Translations under genes and position numbers: made by a program
NCBI RefSeq assembly: GCF_900101545.1
Contig: NZ_FMZU01000007.1
Location: 186,001 to 250,000 of the forward strand
DNA: 64,000 nt
Reading direction: 5' to 3'
Origin: Variovorax sp. CF079
GTDB taxonomy: Bacteria > Pseudomonadota > Gammaproteobacteria > Burkholderiales > Burkholderiaceae_C
The notes under the pieces: model-generated
What the model was told of the DNA's origin: nothing
Database searches by the model: none
Seen by the model: only the letters and a program-made list of their open reading frames with translations
In this document: piece after piece, positions 8,496 through 17,543 of the stretch
How the letters are laid out: each line of letters opens with the position of its first letter
Position numbering within the stretch: position 1 is the first letter of the stretch

Positions 8496-10304
8496 ATGAA
8501 CTACCCAGGCACCCAGAACGCCGTCCAGGCGATCCCGCTCGCGACCCCCGATCAACTGCGCGAGCGCATCCGCCGCAAGAGCAAGCTCAAGGGCCGGCAG
8601 CCCGAGACCGAAGCGCTGGCGGAGGTGCGCGCACTCATCGGCCCGCGGCCCGATGACGGCTGGCGGCGCGACCTGCTGATCGAGCAGCTGCACCTGCTCA
8701 ACGATGCGCACGGCGGGCTGCACGACCGCCACCTGGTGGCGCTGGCCTCGCTCATCAACGTTCCGATGGCCGAGGTCTACGAGGTTGCGACCTTCTATCA
8801 CCACTTCGAAGTGCTGCGCGGCGACGAGCAGGCACCCGGGCTCACGATCCGCGTGTGCGATGGCCTGGCCTGCGAGCTGGCCGGCGCACAGGACCTGCTC
8901 GCGCGGCTGCCTGCGCTGCTGGGCGCGGCGGGCCGCGACGACGTGCGCGTGATCTCCGCGCCCTGCATCGGCCGCTGCGAGCAGGCGCCGGCCGCGGCGG
9001 TGCACCAGCGCGCCGTGCCGCTGGCGACCACCGACCGGCTGCTGCAGGCGCTGGACGCCAGGCCGTCAGTGCCCGAGACCTTCAACTTCGTGCCGGCGGC
9101 GCTGGCCGAGAAAAGCGTCTCGCCGCCGCCCGAAGGGATCGCGGAGATCCCCGCCTTCACGGACTACGCCACCTACCGCGCCAACGGCGGCTATGCGCTC
9201 GCGGCCGCGCTGGTCAACGGCGAAGAGGACGCCGAGGCCGTGCTCCGCGCGATGGAAGACTCGGGCCTGCGCGGCCTCGGCGGCGCGGGCTTTCCGGCCG
9301 GGCGCAAGTGGCGCATCGTGCGCGAGCAGCCGGCGCCGAAACTCATGGCGGTGAACATCGACGAGGGCGAGCCCGGTACCTTCAAGGACCGTACCTACCT
9401 CGAGCGCGATCCGCATCGCTTCCTCGAAGGGCTGCTGGTGGCCGCGCAGGTCGTGGGCACCGAGGCCTGCTACATCTACCTGCGCGACGAATACCACGAC
9501 TGCCGCCGGCTGCTCGAGGCCGAGCTGGCCAAGCTCAAGGCCGACCCGCCCTGCACGCTGCCGCGCATCGAGCTGCGGCGCGGCGCCGGCGCCTACATCT
9601 GCGGCGAGGAGTCCGCGATGATCGAGAGCATCGAAGGCAAGCGCGGTGAGCCGCGCATGCGCCCGCCCTATATCGCGCAGGTCGGCCTGTTCGGCCGGCC
9701 GACGCTGGAGCACAACTTCGAGACGCTCTACTGGGTGCGCGACATCGTCGAGAAAGGCCCGCAGTGGTTCAGCGGCTTCGGCCGCCACGGGCGCAAGGGG
9801 CTGCGCAGCTTCAGCGTGAGCGGGCGCGTCAAGAACCCCGGCGTCAAGCTCGCACCGGCGGGCATCACGGTGCAGGAGCTGATCGACGAATACTGCGGTG
9901 GCATGCTGCACGGCCACACGCTTTACGGCTATCTGCCCGGCGGCGCCTCGGGCGGCATCCTGCCGGCGCGCATGAACGACATCCCGCTGGATTTCGACAC
10001 GCTGCAGCCTTACGGCTGCTTCATCGGCTCGGCCGCCGTGATGGTGCTGAGCCAGCACGATCGCGCGCGCGATGCGGCGCTGAACATGATGCGCTTCTTC
10101 GAACACGAGAGCTGCGGCCAGTGCACGCCCTGCCGCGTCGGCACCGCCAAGGCGGCGGCGCTGATGCAGGCGCCGGTGTGGGACAACGCCACGCTGGAAG
10201 ACCTCGCGCAGGTCATGGGAGATGCATCGATCTGCGGGCTGGGGCAGGCCGCGCCCAATCCGATCCGCTGCATCCAGAAGTACTTCCCCGAGGAGATCGC
10301 GTGA
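8496..10304 (+). CDS. NAD-dependent formate dehydrogenase, fused gamma-beta subunit (FdsG-FdsB / NuoE-NuoF type)
   Basis: 602-aa diaphorase subunit that passes electrons from formate oxidation to NAD+ in the cytoplasm. Residues about 1-185 are a NuoE/FdsG thioredoxin-like 2Fe-2S domain (CDGLACELAG near 127 and CIGRCEQAP near 165 supply the four Cys). Residues about 210-600 are NuoF/FdsB: NADH/FMN glycine loop GLRGLGGAGFPAGRKW near 260, FMN-binding GAGAYICGEESA near 365, SLBB region near 460, and the 4Fe-4S motif SCGQCTPCR near 545 with a distal Cys in ICGLG. In Cupriavidus these are two genes, so here they are fused. The stop overlaps the fdsA start (GTGA). Confidence 0.93.
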   Translation: MNYPGTQNAVQAIPLATPDQLRERIRRKSKLKGRQPETEALAEVRALIGPRPDDGWRRDLLIEQLHLLNDAHGGLHDRHLVALASLINVPMAEVYEVATFYHHFEVLRGDEQAPGLTIRVCDGLACELAGAQDLLARLPALLGAAGRDDVRVISAPCIGRCEQAPAAAVHQRAVPLATTDRLLQALDARPSVPETFNFVPAALAEKSVSPPPEGIAEIPAFTDYATYRANGGYALAAALVNGEEDAEAVLRAMEDSGLRGLGGAGFPAGRKWRIVREQPAPKLMAVNIDEGEPGTFKDRTYLERDPHRFLEGLLVAAQVVGTEACYIYLRDEYHDCRRLLEAELAKLKADPPCTLPRIELRRGAGAYICGEESAMIESIEGKRGEPRMRPPYIAQVGLFGRPTLEHNFETLYWVRDIVEKGPQWFSGFGRHGRKGLRSFSVSGRVKNPGVKLAPAGITVQELIDEYCGGMLHGHTLYGYLPGGASGGILPARMNDIPLDFDTLQPYGCFIGSAAVMVLSQHDRARDAALNMMRFFEHESCGQCTPCRVGTAKAAALMQAPVWDNATLEDLAQVMGDASICGLGQAAPNPIRCIQKYFPEEIA

Positions 10305-13249
10305 ACGCTCCCACACGACTTGCCGAAGTGATTCCGCAGACCATCGAGTTCAAGCTCGACGGCCGCGCCGTCCAGGCCTTCGAAGGCGAAACCATTCTTC
10401 AGGCCGCGCAGCGCCACGGCGTCGATATCCCGCACCTTTGCTACAAGGAGGGCCTGCGCCCCGACGGCAACTGCCGCGCCTGCGTGGTCGAGGTGAAGGG
10501 CGAGCGCACGCTCGCGCCGAGCTGCTGCCGCAATGCGACGGCGGGCATGGAGGTGCAGGCCAGCAGCGAGCGGGCGCTGAAGAGCCAGAAGATGGTGGTC
10601 GAGATGCTCTTGTCCGATATGCCGGACCGCGGGTACAAGTGGAACGACGAGGCGGTGGCGAAGGCTGCGAGCCCCCACCCCATCCCTCCCCCTCTGGGGG
10701 AGGGCGGGGGTGGGGGCTTCCCCGTCGGCCAGCACGGCGAGCTCAGCGAATGGGCCGAACGCCTCGGAATCTCCGTCCGCCCCGAGCTCAAGGCCCTGCG
10801 CCGCGAGCAACCCAAGGCCGATGTCTCGCACCCCGCGATGGCTGTCAACCTCGACGCCTGCATCCAGTGCAACCGTTGCGTGCGCGCCTGCCGCGAGGAG
10901 CAGGTCAACGACGTGATCGGCTACGCGATGCGCGGCGGGGATTCGAAGATCGTGTTCGACCTCGACGACCCGATGGGCGACAGCACCTGCGTGGCCTGCG
11001 GCGAATGCGTGCAGGCCTGCCCGACGGGTGCCTTGATGCCCAAGAGCCAGATCGGCTCGCAGCAGGTCGACCGCAAGGTCGATTCGGTCTGCCCCTTCTG
11101 CGGCGTGGGTTGCCTGATCACCTACAACGTCAAGGACGAGAAGATCGTCAGCGTCGACGGCCGCGACGGCCCGGCCAACCACAGCCGGCTCTGCGTCAAG
11201 GGCCGCTTCGGCTTCGACTATGCGCACCATCCGCAGCGCCTGACCAAGCCGCTGATCCGCAAGCCCGGCGTGCCCAAGGACTTCAACGACGCACCGCGGC
11301 CCGGCGACTGGCACGACGCCTTCCGCGAGGCCAGCTGGGAAGAGGCGCTCGCGCTCACCGCGGGCAAGCTCAAGAGCCTGCGCGACACGCACGGCAAGAA
11401 GGCGCTGGCCGGCTTCGGCTCGGCCAAGGGCAGCAACGAAGAGGCCTACCTGTTCCAGAAGCTGGTGCGCACCGGCTTCGGCAGCAACAACGTCGACCAT
11501 TGCACGCGGCTGTGCCACGCCTCCAGCGTGGCGGCGCTGCTCGAAGGCGTGGGTTCGGGCGCGGTGAGCAACCAGGTCAACGACGTGGAGCATGCGGACC
11601 TGATCTTCATCATCGGCTCCAACCCGACCGCCAACCATCCGGTGGCCGCCACCTGGATGAAGAACGCCGCCAAGCGCGGCGCGAAGATCGTGCTGGCCGA
11701 CCCGCGCGTCACCGACATCGGCCGGCACGCCTGGCGCACGCTGCAGTTCAAGGCCGACACCGACGTCGCGATGCTCAATGCGCTGATCCACGCGGTGATC
11801 GACGAGGGCCTGGTCGACGAGGCCTTCGTCCGCGACCGCGCCAGCAACTTCGAGGCGCTGCGCGAGAACGTCAAGGGCTACAGCCCCGAGGCGATGGCGC
11901 CGATCTGCGGCATTCCGGCCGAGACGCTGCGCGAAGTGGCGCGGGCCTTCGCCAAGGCCAAGGGCGCGATGGTGTTGTGGGGCATGGGCATCAGCCAGCA
12001 CGTGCACGGCACCGACAACGCGCGCTGCCTGATCGCGCTGGTCACGGTCACCGGCCAGATCGGCAAGCCCGGCTCGGGCCTGCATCCGCTGCGCGGGCAG
12101 AACAACGTGCAGGGCGCGAGCGATGCGGGGCTGATCCCGATGATGTTCCCCAACTACCAGCGCGTCGACAACCCGGGCGTGCACGCTTGGTTCGAGAACT
12201 TCTGGGGCATGCCGCTCGACGAGAAGCCGGGCTACACGGTGGTCGAGATCATGCACAAGGCGCTGGCGCCGGACAGCGATCCGCACAAGATCCGCGGCAT
12301 GTACATCATGGGCGAGAACCCCGCGATGAGCGACCCGGACCTCAACCATGCGCGCCATGCGCTCGCGAGCCTGGAACACCTGGTGGTGCAGGACATCTTC
12401 ATGACCGAGACCGCGTGGCTGGCCGACGTGGTGCTGCCGGCCACTGCCTGGCCCGAGAAGACCGGCACCGTGAGCAACACCGATCGCATGGTGCAGCTTG
12501 GCAAGAAGGCGCTCAACCCGCCCGGCGATGCGAAGCCCGATCTCTGGATCATCCAGCAGATCGCAAAACGCATGGGCTTGGCCTGGAACTACGAGGGCGA
12601 GGAGTCCGGCGTGGCCGCCGTCTACGAAGAGATGCGCCAGGCCATGCATGCGGCCATCAGTGGCATCACCTGGGAGCGGCTGCAGCGCGAATCCAGCGTG
12701 ACCTACCCCTGCCTGGACGCGGACGATCCGGGCCAGCCGACTGTCTTCATCGACGACTTCCCGACCGCCGACGGCCGCGTGAAGCTGGTGCCGGCCGACA
12801 TCATCCCGGCCGACGAGCGGCCCGATGCCAAGTACCCCTTCGTGCTGATCACCGGGCGCCAACTCGAGCACTGGCACACCGGCAGCATGACGCGCCGCGC
12901 CACCGTGCTCGATGCGCTGGAGCCGATGGCCACGGCGTCGATGAACCAGAGCGACCTGGAGACCCTGGGCCTCCAGGCGGGCGACGTGGTCACGATCCGC
13001 TCGCGCCGCGGCGAGGTGGCGATCCACGTGCGCCGCGACGACGGAACGCCGAACGGCGCGGTGTTCGTGCCCTTCGCCTACTACGAGGCGGCAGCCAACC
13101 TGATGACCAATGCGGCGCTCGATCCCATGGGCAAGATCCCGGAGTTCAAGTACTGCGCGGTGCAGGTGCTGCGCGGCGGCGTGCCGGTGGCCGCCGCGGG
13201 CTATGGAACCGGGGCGGTGGCAACGGTGGAAACGGCGACGGCGCACTGA
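10301..13249 (+). CDS. fdsA: NAD-dependent formate dehydrogenase, catalytic alpha subunit (Cys-type, W/Mo-bis-PGD)
   Basis: 982-aa catalytic subunit oxidising formate to CO2. The N-terminal NuoG-like part holds a 2Fe-2S site (CYKEGLRPDGNCRAC near residue 47), a His/Cys cluster region, and two ferredoxin-type 4Fe-4S motifs (CIQCNRCVRAC near 187, CVACGECVQAC near 231). A further 4Fe-4S (CPFCGVGC near 265) precedes the molybdopterin domain. The metal ligand is Cys405 (RLCHAS); it is a TGC codon, not selenocysteine. The C-terminal dinucleotide-binding domain begins near 855. The start is GTG at 10301. Residues about 125-139 are encoded by an inserted GC-rich palindrome. No separate FdsD gene is seen; FdhD is encoded at 26646. 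Confidence 0.94.
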   Translation: MNAPTRLAEVIPQTIEFKLDGRAVQAFEGETILQAAQRHGVDIPHLCYKEGLRPDGNCRACVVEVKGERTLAPSCCRNATAGMEVQASSERALKSQKMVVEMLLSDMPDRGYKWNDEAVAKAASPHPIPPPLGEGGGGGFPVGQHGELSEWAERLGISVRPELKALRREQPKADVSHPAMAVNLDACIQCNRCVRACREEQVNDVIGYAMRGGDSKIVFDLDDPMGDSTCVACGECVQACPTGALMPKSQIGSQQVDRKVDSVCPFCGVGCLITYNVKDEKIVSVDGRDGPANHSRLCVKGRFGFDYAHHPQRLTKPLIRKPGVPKDFNDAPRPGDWHDAFREASWEEALALTAGKLKSLRDTHGKKALAGFGSAKGSNEEAYLFQKLVRTGFGSNNVDHCTRLCHASSVAALLEGVGSGAVSNQVNDVEHADLIFIIGSNPTANHPVAATWMKNAAKRGAKIVLADPRVTDIGRHAWRTLQFKADTDVAMLNALIHAVIDEGLVDEAFVRDRASNFEALRENVKGYSPEAMAPICGIPAETLREVARAFAKAKGAMVLWGMGISQHVHGTDNARCLIALVTVTGQIGKPGSGLHPLRGQNNVQGASDAGLIPMMFPNYQRVDNPGVHAWFENFWGMPLDEKPGYTVVEIMHKALAPDSDPHKIRGMYIMGENPAMSDPDLNHARHALASLEHLVVQDIFMTETAWLADVVLPATAWPEKTGTVSNTDRMVQLGKKALNPPGDAKPDLWIIQQIAKRMGLAWNYEGEESGVAAVYEEMRQAMHAAISGITWERLQRESSVTYPCLDADDPGQPTVFIDDFPTADGRVKLVPADIIPADERPDAKYPFVLITGRQLEHWHTGSMTRRATVLDALEPMATASMNQSDLETLGLQAGDVVTIRSRRGEVAIHVRRDDGTPNGAVFVPFAYYEAAANLMTNAALDPMGKIPEFKYCAVQVLRGGVPVAAAGYGTGAVATVETATAH
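10671..10717. repeat. Palindromic repeat element inserted in frame inside fdsA
   Basis: 47-bp hairpin: outer arms GCCCCCACCCC (10671-10681) and GGGGTGGGGGC (10707-10717), inner arms CCCTCCCCC (10684-10692) and GGGGGAGGG (10696-10704), and a 3-nt loop. It is translated as the low-complexity stretch SPHPIPPPLGEGGGGG, between the 2Fe-2S domain and the ferredoxin motifs. The inner arm type recurs at 17673 in the DUF3306 gene. It resembles a REP/small palindromic repeat family common in Comamonadaceae. Confidence 0.8.
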
Positions 13250-13374
13250 AAAGCGGCATCGTGATGTGACATTTTTGGCATGGCGAGCGTCTTTCTGACG
13301 CCGGACGTCGCACCGCGGGCACGCATGCCAGGCGCGGCCCTGCGCGAGGACCTTGGCTCGAGTGACTGGCATAT

Positions 13375-15639
13375 ATGTTGCTGGCCGTAACTTATCCAGC
13401 ACATAACAACGCCAAGTCAAACGTGGACCAGCCAAAAAACGACAACGACATTTCATTGGATCGCCGCCTCTTCTGCGTGGGCGCAGTGAGCTTCGCAGCC
13501 CTGGGAACCGCGGCCTGCGGAGACGGTGGGAGCAGCGGCTTCGGCAGCGCCGGCGCGCTCGGCACCACGCAACAGAATGCGGCGACTTCGACGGCCACGT
13601 CCACCGAGGTCGCTGCGACCGAGCCTGTCACCAACTCCACCTTGACGTCGCAAGCGCGAAAGTTCACGCATCCCGGTCTGCTGCACACCGAGGCCGATTT
13701 CGAGCGCATGCGAACCAAGATCGCGGCCGGCGCCCAGCCCTGGGTCGACGGCTGGAACGCGCTCACCTCCAGCAGCCGTGCCCAGCTCGGCCGCGCGCCC
13801 GTGCCGCTGGCAACGGTGGTGCGCGGCGGCGACGGCGAGAACCACCGCACCATGGTCGAGGACATGGCGCGCGCCTACCAGTTCGCGCTGCGTTGGAAGG
13901 TCTCCGGCAACACCGCCTACGCGGACCTGGCGGTGCAATACCTCGACGCGTGGTCGTCGACGATGACGGCACTCAACGGCAACTCCGACCGCTTCCTGGC
14001 CGCCGGCATCTACGGCTACCAATGGGCCAATGCGGCCGAGATGATGCGCAGCTATCCGGGCTGGTCGTCCGAAGGCGTCGCGCGCTTCCAGAAGCTGCTG
14101 CTGGAGGTGTTCTATCCGCTCAGCCACAGTTTCCTGATCAAGCACAACGACGCGAACATCACCAACTACTGGGCCAACTGGGATCTGTGCGCCATCTGCG
14201 CCATCCTGGCCATCGGCGTCTTCTGCGATCGCACCGACCTCTATGACGAGGCCATCGCCTACTACAAGACCGGCCGCGGCAACGGGGCGGCGGCACACAA
14301 CGTCTACATGCTCCACCCCGGCTACCTGGGGCAATGGCAGGAAAGCGGCCGGGACCAGGGACACGCCACGCTCGGCATGGCGCTGACCGGCCTGCTGTGC
14401 GAAATGGCCTGGAGCCAGGGCGAGGACCTCTACGGCTACGGCAACAACCGCTTCCTCGCCGCCGCCGAGTATGTGGCCATGTCGAACCTGCAGGACGGCA
14501 ACGGCCAGTACTACTCGCCGCCGTTCTCGACCTACGTCAACAGGCAGGGGACTTTCACCGTGGTGTCGACGGCCGGGCAGCCCAACCTGCGCCCGTGCTG
14601 GGAGTCGATCTACAACCACTACGTCAATCGCAAGGGGCTTGCGGCGCCCTGGGTGGCGACCATCGCCGCCCAGATACGCCCCGAGCGCAGCGAATGGGGC
14701 GGCGACCAGCCGAGCTTCGGCACGCTGACCTACAGCCGCGATCCCGTAGCCGCGGGCACGCCGCCGAGCGGCCTCACGGCCTACGTCACCGCCAACCAGG
14801 TACTGCTGTCGTGGTGGGGCAGTGCAGGCGCGACGAGCTACAAGGTCAAGCGCGGCCCTTCGGCGAACGGGCCTTTCGCCACCGTCGCCAGCGTCACCGA
14901 CCCTCGCACCTACACCGACACGCCGGGCAACGGCGTCTGGCACTACGTCGTCACCGCGGTGAGCGCAAGCGGCGAGAGCAGCGTCTCCAACGTGGCGCGC
15001 GTGGCCTTGCCCAGCGAGCTGCGCGCGCAACTGCCGCTGGATGCGGCCAGCGGAACCACGGCCGCCGATGGCAGCGGCAACGGCCAAAACGGCACGCTGC
15101 AGGGCGGCGCCAGCTGGGGCGAAGGCCGCAGCGGCGGCCGCGCGCTGGCGCTCGACGGCAGCAGCGGCCACCTCGCGCTGCCCACCGGTGTGCTCTCCAG
15201 CCTGGGCGACTTCACGATCGCGCTGTGGGTGTACTGGAATGCCGCCGTCACCAACACACGCGTGTTCGACTTCGGCTCCAGCGACATCGCCTACCTCGCA
15301 CTGCTGCCGCGCGATGCCGGCGGCTCGATGCGCTTCACGGTGACCGGCACCACCTGGTACGGCGAGCAGAGCATCGTGGCGAGCGCGTTGCCCACCGGCC
15401 GCTGGGTGCACCTGGCGGTCACCCTGTCGGGCACCACCGGCACGCTGTACGTTGACGGCGTGGCCGCCGGCAGCAACAACGCGATTGCGCTCGCGCCCTT
15501 CCAGCTCGGCGACACCACCCAGAACTGGCTCGGCCGCTCGCAGTACCCGGCCGACCCTTGCTTCAACGGGCGCATGCAGGACCTTCGTATCTACAGCGGC
15601 GCGTTGAGCGCAGCCGAGATCGCGGCGCTCGCGGCCTGA
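13375..15639 (+). CDS. Exported alginate-lyase-family protein with FN3 and LamG-type domains
   Basis: 754-aa predicted exported polysaccharide-active protein. A Tat-like leader (LDRRLFCVGAVSF, ending AACGD, possibly lipid-anchored) precedes a Thr/Ala-rich linker. An alpha/alpha-toroid alginate-lyase-like domain spans about 95-450, with the family-style NNHGTWYD motif replaced by a looser N/W-rich stretch (HNDANITNYWANWD) near 260. An FN3 module follows at about 463-545, then a concanavalin-like LamG domain at about 550-754 (FTIALWVYWN, WVHLAVTL, DLRIYSGALS). Carbohydrate binding is likely, activity on alginate is uncertain. The ATG at 13375 lacks a clear ribosome binding site; GTG at 13423 is an alternative. 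It separates the two formate dehydrogenase loci. Confidence 0.78.
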   Translation: MLLAVTYPAHNNAKSNVDQPKNDNDISLDRRLFCVGAVSFAALGTAACGDGGSSGFGSAGALGTTQQNAATSTATSTEVAATEPVTNSTLTSQARKFTHPGLLHTEADFERMRTKIAAGAQPWVDGWNALTSSSRAQLGRAPVPLATVVRGGDGENHRTMVEDMARAYQFALRWKVSGNTAYADLAVQYLDAWSSTMTALNGNSDRFLAAGIYGYQWANAAEMMRSYPGWSSEGVARFQKLLLEVFYPLSHSFLIKHNDANITNYWANWDLCAICAILAIGVFCDRTDLYDEAIAYYKTGRGNGAAAHNVYMLHPGYLGQWQESGRDQGHATLGMALTGLLCEMAWSQGEDLYGYGNNRFLAAAEYVAMSNLQDGNGQYYSPPFSTYVNRQGTFTVVSTAGQPNLRPCWESIYNHYVNRKGLAAPWVATIAAQIRPERSEWGGDQPSFGTLTYSRDPVAAGTPPSGLTAYVTANQVLLSWWGSAGATSYKVKRGPSANGPFATVASVTDPRTYTDTPGNGVWHYVVTAVSASGESSVSNVARVALPSELRAQLPLDAASGTTAADGSGNGQNGTLQGGASWGEGRSGGRALALDGSSGHLALPTGVLSSLGDFTIALWVYWNAAVTNTRVFDFGSSDIAYLALLPRDAGGSMRFTVTGTTWYGEQSIVASALPTGRWVHLAVTLSGTTGTLYVDGVAAGSNNAIALAPFQLGDTTQNWLGRSQYPADPCFNGRMQDLRIYSGALSAAEIAALAA

Positions 15640-15668
15640 AGCGTCGGACGACGCCTGCCGTTGATCTA

Positions 15669-15678
15669 GGGTTAACCC
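15669..15678. promoter_or_regulatory. Palindrome GGGTTAACCC, candidate operator
   Basis: Perfect 10-bp palindrome 30 bp after the alginate-lyase-like gene and 70 bp before the LivK-like gene, flanked by near-symmetric CTA and TAG. An identical copy occurs at 57014-57023, at the start of a LysR gene. It may be an operator, or a coincidence. Confidence 0.3.
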
Positions 15679-15703
15679 CTAGGCCCCATCGATTTTAAGT
15701 TAC

Positions 15704-15745
15704 AGTAAGTGACTACTCGTTACATGAGCGCCTGACTCACTTACT
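15704..15745. promoter_or_regulatory. Inverted repeat just upstream of the LivK-like gene
   Basis: Perfect 9-bp arms AGTAAGTGA (15704-15712) and TCACTTACT (15737-15745) separated by 24 bp; the right arm ends 2 bp before the ATG at 15748. The region is AT-rich for this genome. It could be an operator or an mRNA hairpin that hides the start codon; no T tract follows, so a terminator is unlikely. Confidence 0.45.
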
Positions 15746-15747
15746 CG

Positions 15748-16884
15748 ATGGAAAAACCGATTCAACGCCGGCACGCGATCCAACGCCTTGCCGCCGCGAG
15801 CGCCGCGCTGGCACTTCCGGCTTGGGCCCAACCGGCGCGCATCGTGCTCGGGCAATCGGCCGCATTCAGCGGCCCGGCCGAGCAGCTGGGCATTCAGATG
15901 AACAAGGGCGCGCGCATCTTCTTCGATGCGCTCAATGCCTCGGGCGGCATCAACGGCCGCAGCGTCGAACTGCGCACGCTCGATGACGGCTACGAGCCCG
16001 AGCGCTGCAAGGCGAACACCGACAAGCTCATCAAGGACGAGGTCTTCGCGCTCTTCGGCTACGTCGGCACGCCCACCTGCCTGGCGGCGATGCCGCTGGT
16101 CGATGCGGCGAAGATTCCGTTCTTCGGCCCGTTCACCGGTGCCGAGGCCCTGCGCGAGCCGTTCCGCAAGACGGTGTTCCATGTCCGTGCCTCTTACTAC
16201 GACGAGACCGCGCTGATCGTGAAGCAGCTCACCTCGCTGGGCCTCAGGAAGATCGCGGTGTTCCACCAGAACGATGCCTACGGCCAGGCCGGGCTGGAGG
16301 GCGTGAAGCGTGCGCTCAAGCCGCTCGCCCTGGACCCGGTGGCCGTGGGCAAGGTCGAGCGCAATTCGGTGAACGTCGCGCAGGCGGTAAAAGACATCAC
16401 TGCCGCCGGCCCCACGGCCGTGGTGCAGATCGGCGCCTACAAGGCCTGCGCGGCCTTCATCCGCGAAGCGCGCAAGGCCGGCTACGGCGGCACCTTCTTC
16501 AACGTGTCCTTCGTCGGCACCGAGGCGCTGGGCGACGAACTCGGCAAGGACGCCCGCGGCATCATGGTCAGCCAGGTGATGCCCTCTCCGTTCTCGACCA
16601 ACACGCCGATCTCGCGCGAATACCTGGAGGCCGCGCGCAAGGCCGGCCCTGAGGCCAAGCCCAACTATTCGAGCATGGAAGGCTACGTGGCCGCCAAGGT
16701 GCTGGCCGAGGGACTTCGCCGCGCGGGCCGCGCGCCGACGCGCGATTCGCTGGTCGCCGGCCTGGAGTCGATCCAGAACGCCGACTTCGGCGGCTTTCGC
16801 GTCGACTTCAGCGCCCGCAATCACGCGGCATCGAGCTACGTCGATCTGTCGATGCTGACGCAGGACGGCAAGGTTCGCCTTTGA
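15748..16884 (+). CDS. ABC transporter substrate-binding protein, LivK-like (branched-chain amino acid type)
   Basis: 378-aa type I periplasmic binding protein (Peripla_BP_6). A signal peptide (RRHAIQRLAAASAALALP, cleavage near AWAQP) precedes the typical VLGQSAAFSGPAEQLG strand. Family landmarks are INGRSVELRTLDDGYEP near residue 72, FALFGYVGTPT near 100 and VAVFHQNDAYGQAG near 165. In Burkholderiales many LivK-like proteins bind amino acids, aromatic acids or other carboxylates. No permease or ATPase gene is next to it, so it is an orphan component here. The preceding 108 bp hold two symmetric sequences that may control it. Confidence 0.88.
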   Translation: MEKPIQRRHAIQRLAAASAALALPAWAQPARIVLGQSAAFSGPAEQLGIQMNKGARIFFDALNASGGINGRSVELRTLDDGYEPERCKANTDKLIKDEVFALFGYVGTPTCLAAMPLVDAAKIPFFGPFTGAEALREPFRKTVFHVRASYYDETALIVKQLTSLGLRKIAVFHQNDAYGQAGLEGVKRALKPLALDPVAVGKVERNSVNVAQAVKDITAAGPTAVVQIGAYKACAAFIREARKAGYGGTFFNVSFVGTEALGDELGKDARGIMVSQVMPSPFSTNTPISREYLEAARKAGPEAKPNYSSMEGYVAAKVLAEGLRRAGRAPTRDSLVAGLESIQNADFGGFRVDFSARNHAASSYVDLSMLTQDGKVRL

Positions 16885-16958
16885 GCTTGGGAAGCGGCTG
16901 CGCCGGCGCGAAACCCCGCTTGCATGTCGCCGGCGGCGCATCGGCTATCGTCCGCCGC

Positions 16959-17543
16959 ATGGTCCCATCCGAAACCCCATCCGAGGGCGCACACCCTTCT
17001 CTCGCCGTGGCGGTCGTGATGCGGCGCGAGCGGCTCCACGGCCCGTCGAGCCATTGGCAGCCCTGGCGCTGGACGCTCGACGAGGTGGTGCCCGACGAGC
17101 CGGGCTTCGGCGACGCGCCGCGGCTCTTGCGCGACGACGAGGGCGCGCAGCGCTGGCTGCACCCGGGCTTCCAGGTCGAATTGTTTCGCGATGAAGCAGA
17201 GGGTTACCAGCTCAACGCAACAACGCCCGCGCCCTGCTGGTTCGTGATGTGGCGCATGGAAGAAGAGGCGACGCTGGCGCCGGAGCCGATTGCGCGGCCG
17301 CTGGTGGTGACGTTGAGCTACAACGAAGCGGGCCGCTGGCTCGATGCGCAGGAGAATGTCGAGCAGGTGCCGGCACCCGAAGAAGTGGTGGCGTGGCTGC
17401 GCGCCTTCGTCGAAGAACACTATGTGCTCGAGCCCAAGCGCCGCAAGCGGCCGGAGAGCTTCAAGCCGCTGGTCGACCGCTTCGGCAATGCGGCCAGCGT
17501 GTCGACCGAGAAGAAGCGCGGCCGGGGAGCGGGCGATGTCTGA
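16959..17543 (+). CDS. DUF3305 domain-containing protein (formate dehydrogenase accessory)
   Basis: 194-aa cytoplasmic protein of the DUF3305 family, which in proteobacteria almost always sits beside DUF3306 and membrane-bound formate dehydrogenase genes. Conserved features seen are VMRRERLHGPSSHWQPWRW near residue 20, GFQVELFRDEAEGYQLN near 75 and WFVMWRMEE near 98. The ATG at 16959 (MVPSETPSEG) is chosen; an upstream ATG at 16881 would add 26 residues that do not fit the family. It is the first gene of a long rightward operon and overlaps the next gene by 8 bp. Its molecular role is not established. Confidence 0.82.
   Translation: MVPSETPSEGAHPSLAVAVVMRRERLHGPSSHWQPWRWTLDEVVPDEPGFGDAPRLLRDDEGAQRWLHPGFQVELFRDEAEGYQLNATTPAPCWFVMWRMEEEATLAPEPIARPLVVTLSYNEAGRWLDAQENVEQVPAPEEVVAWLRAFVEEHYVLEPKRRKRPESFKPLVDRFGNAASVSTEKKRGRGAGDV

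Noticed and set aside
10010-13456. Leftward open frame of 1148 codons opposite fdsA
   Set aside because: Same reason: composition typical of an antisense shadow, no recognisable motif and no ribosome binding site.
13453-15411. Leftward open frame opposite the alginate-lyase-like gene
   Set aside because: No domain, low complexity; the plus-strand protein has a signal peptide and three recognisable domains.
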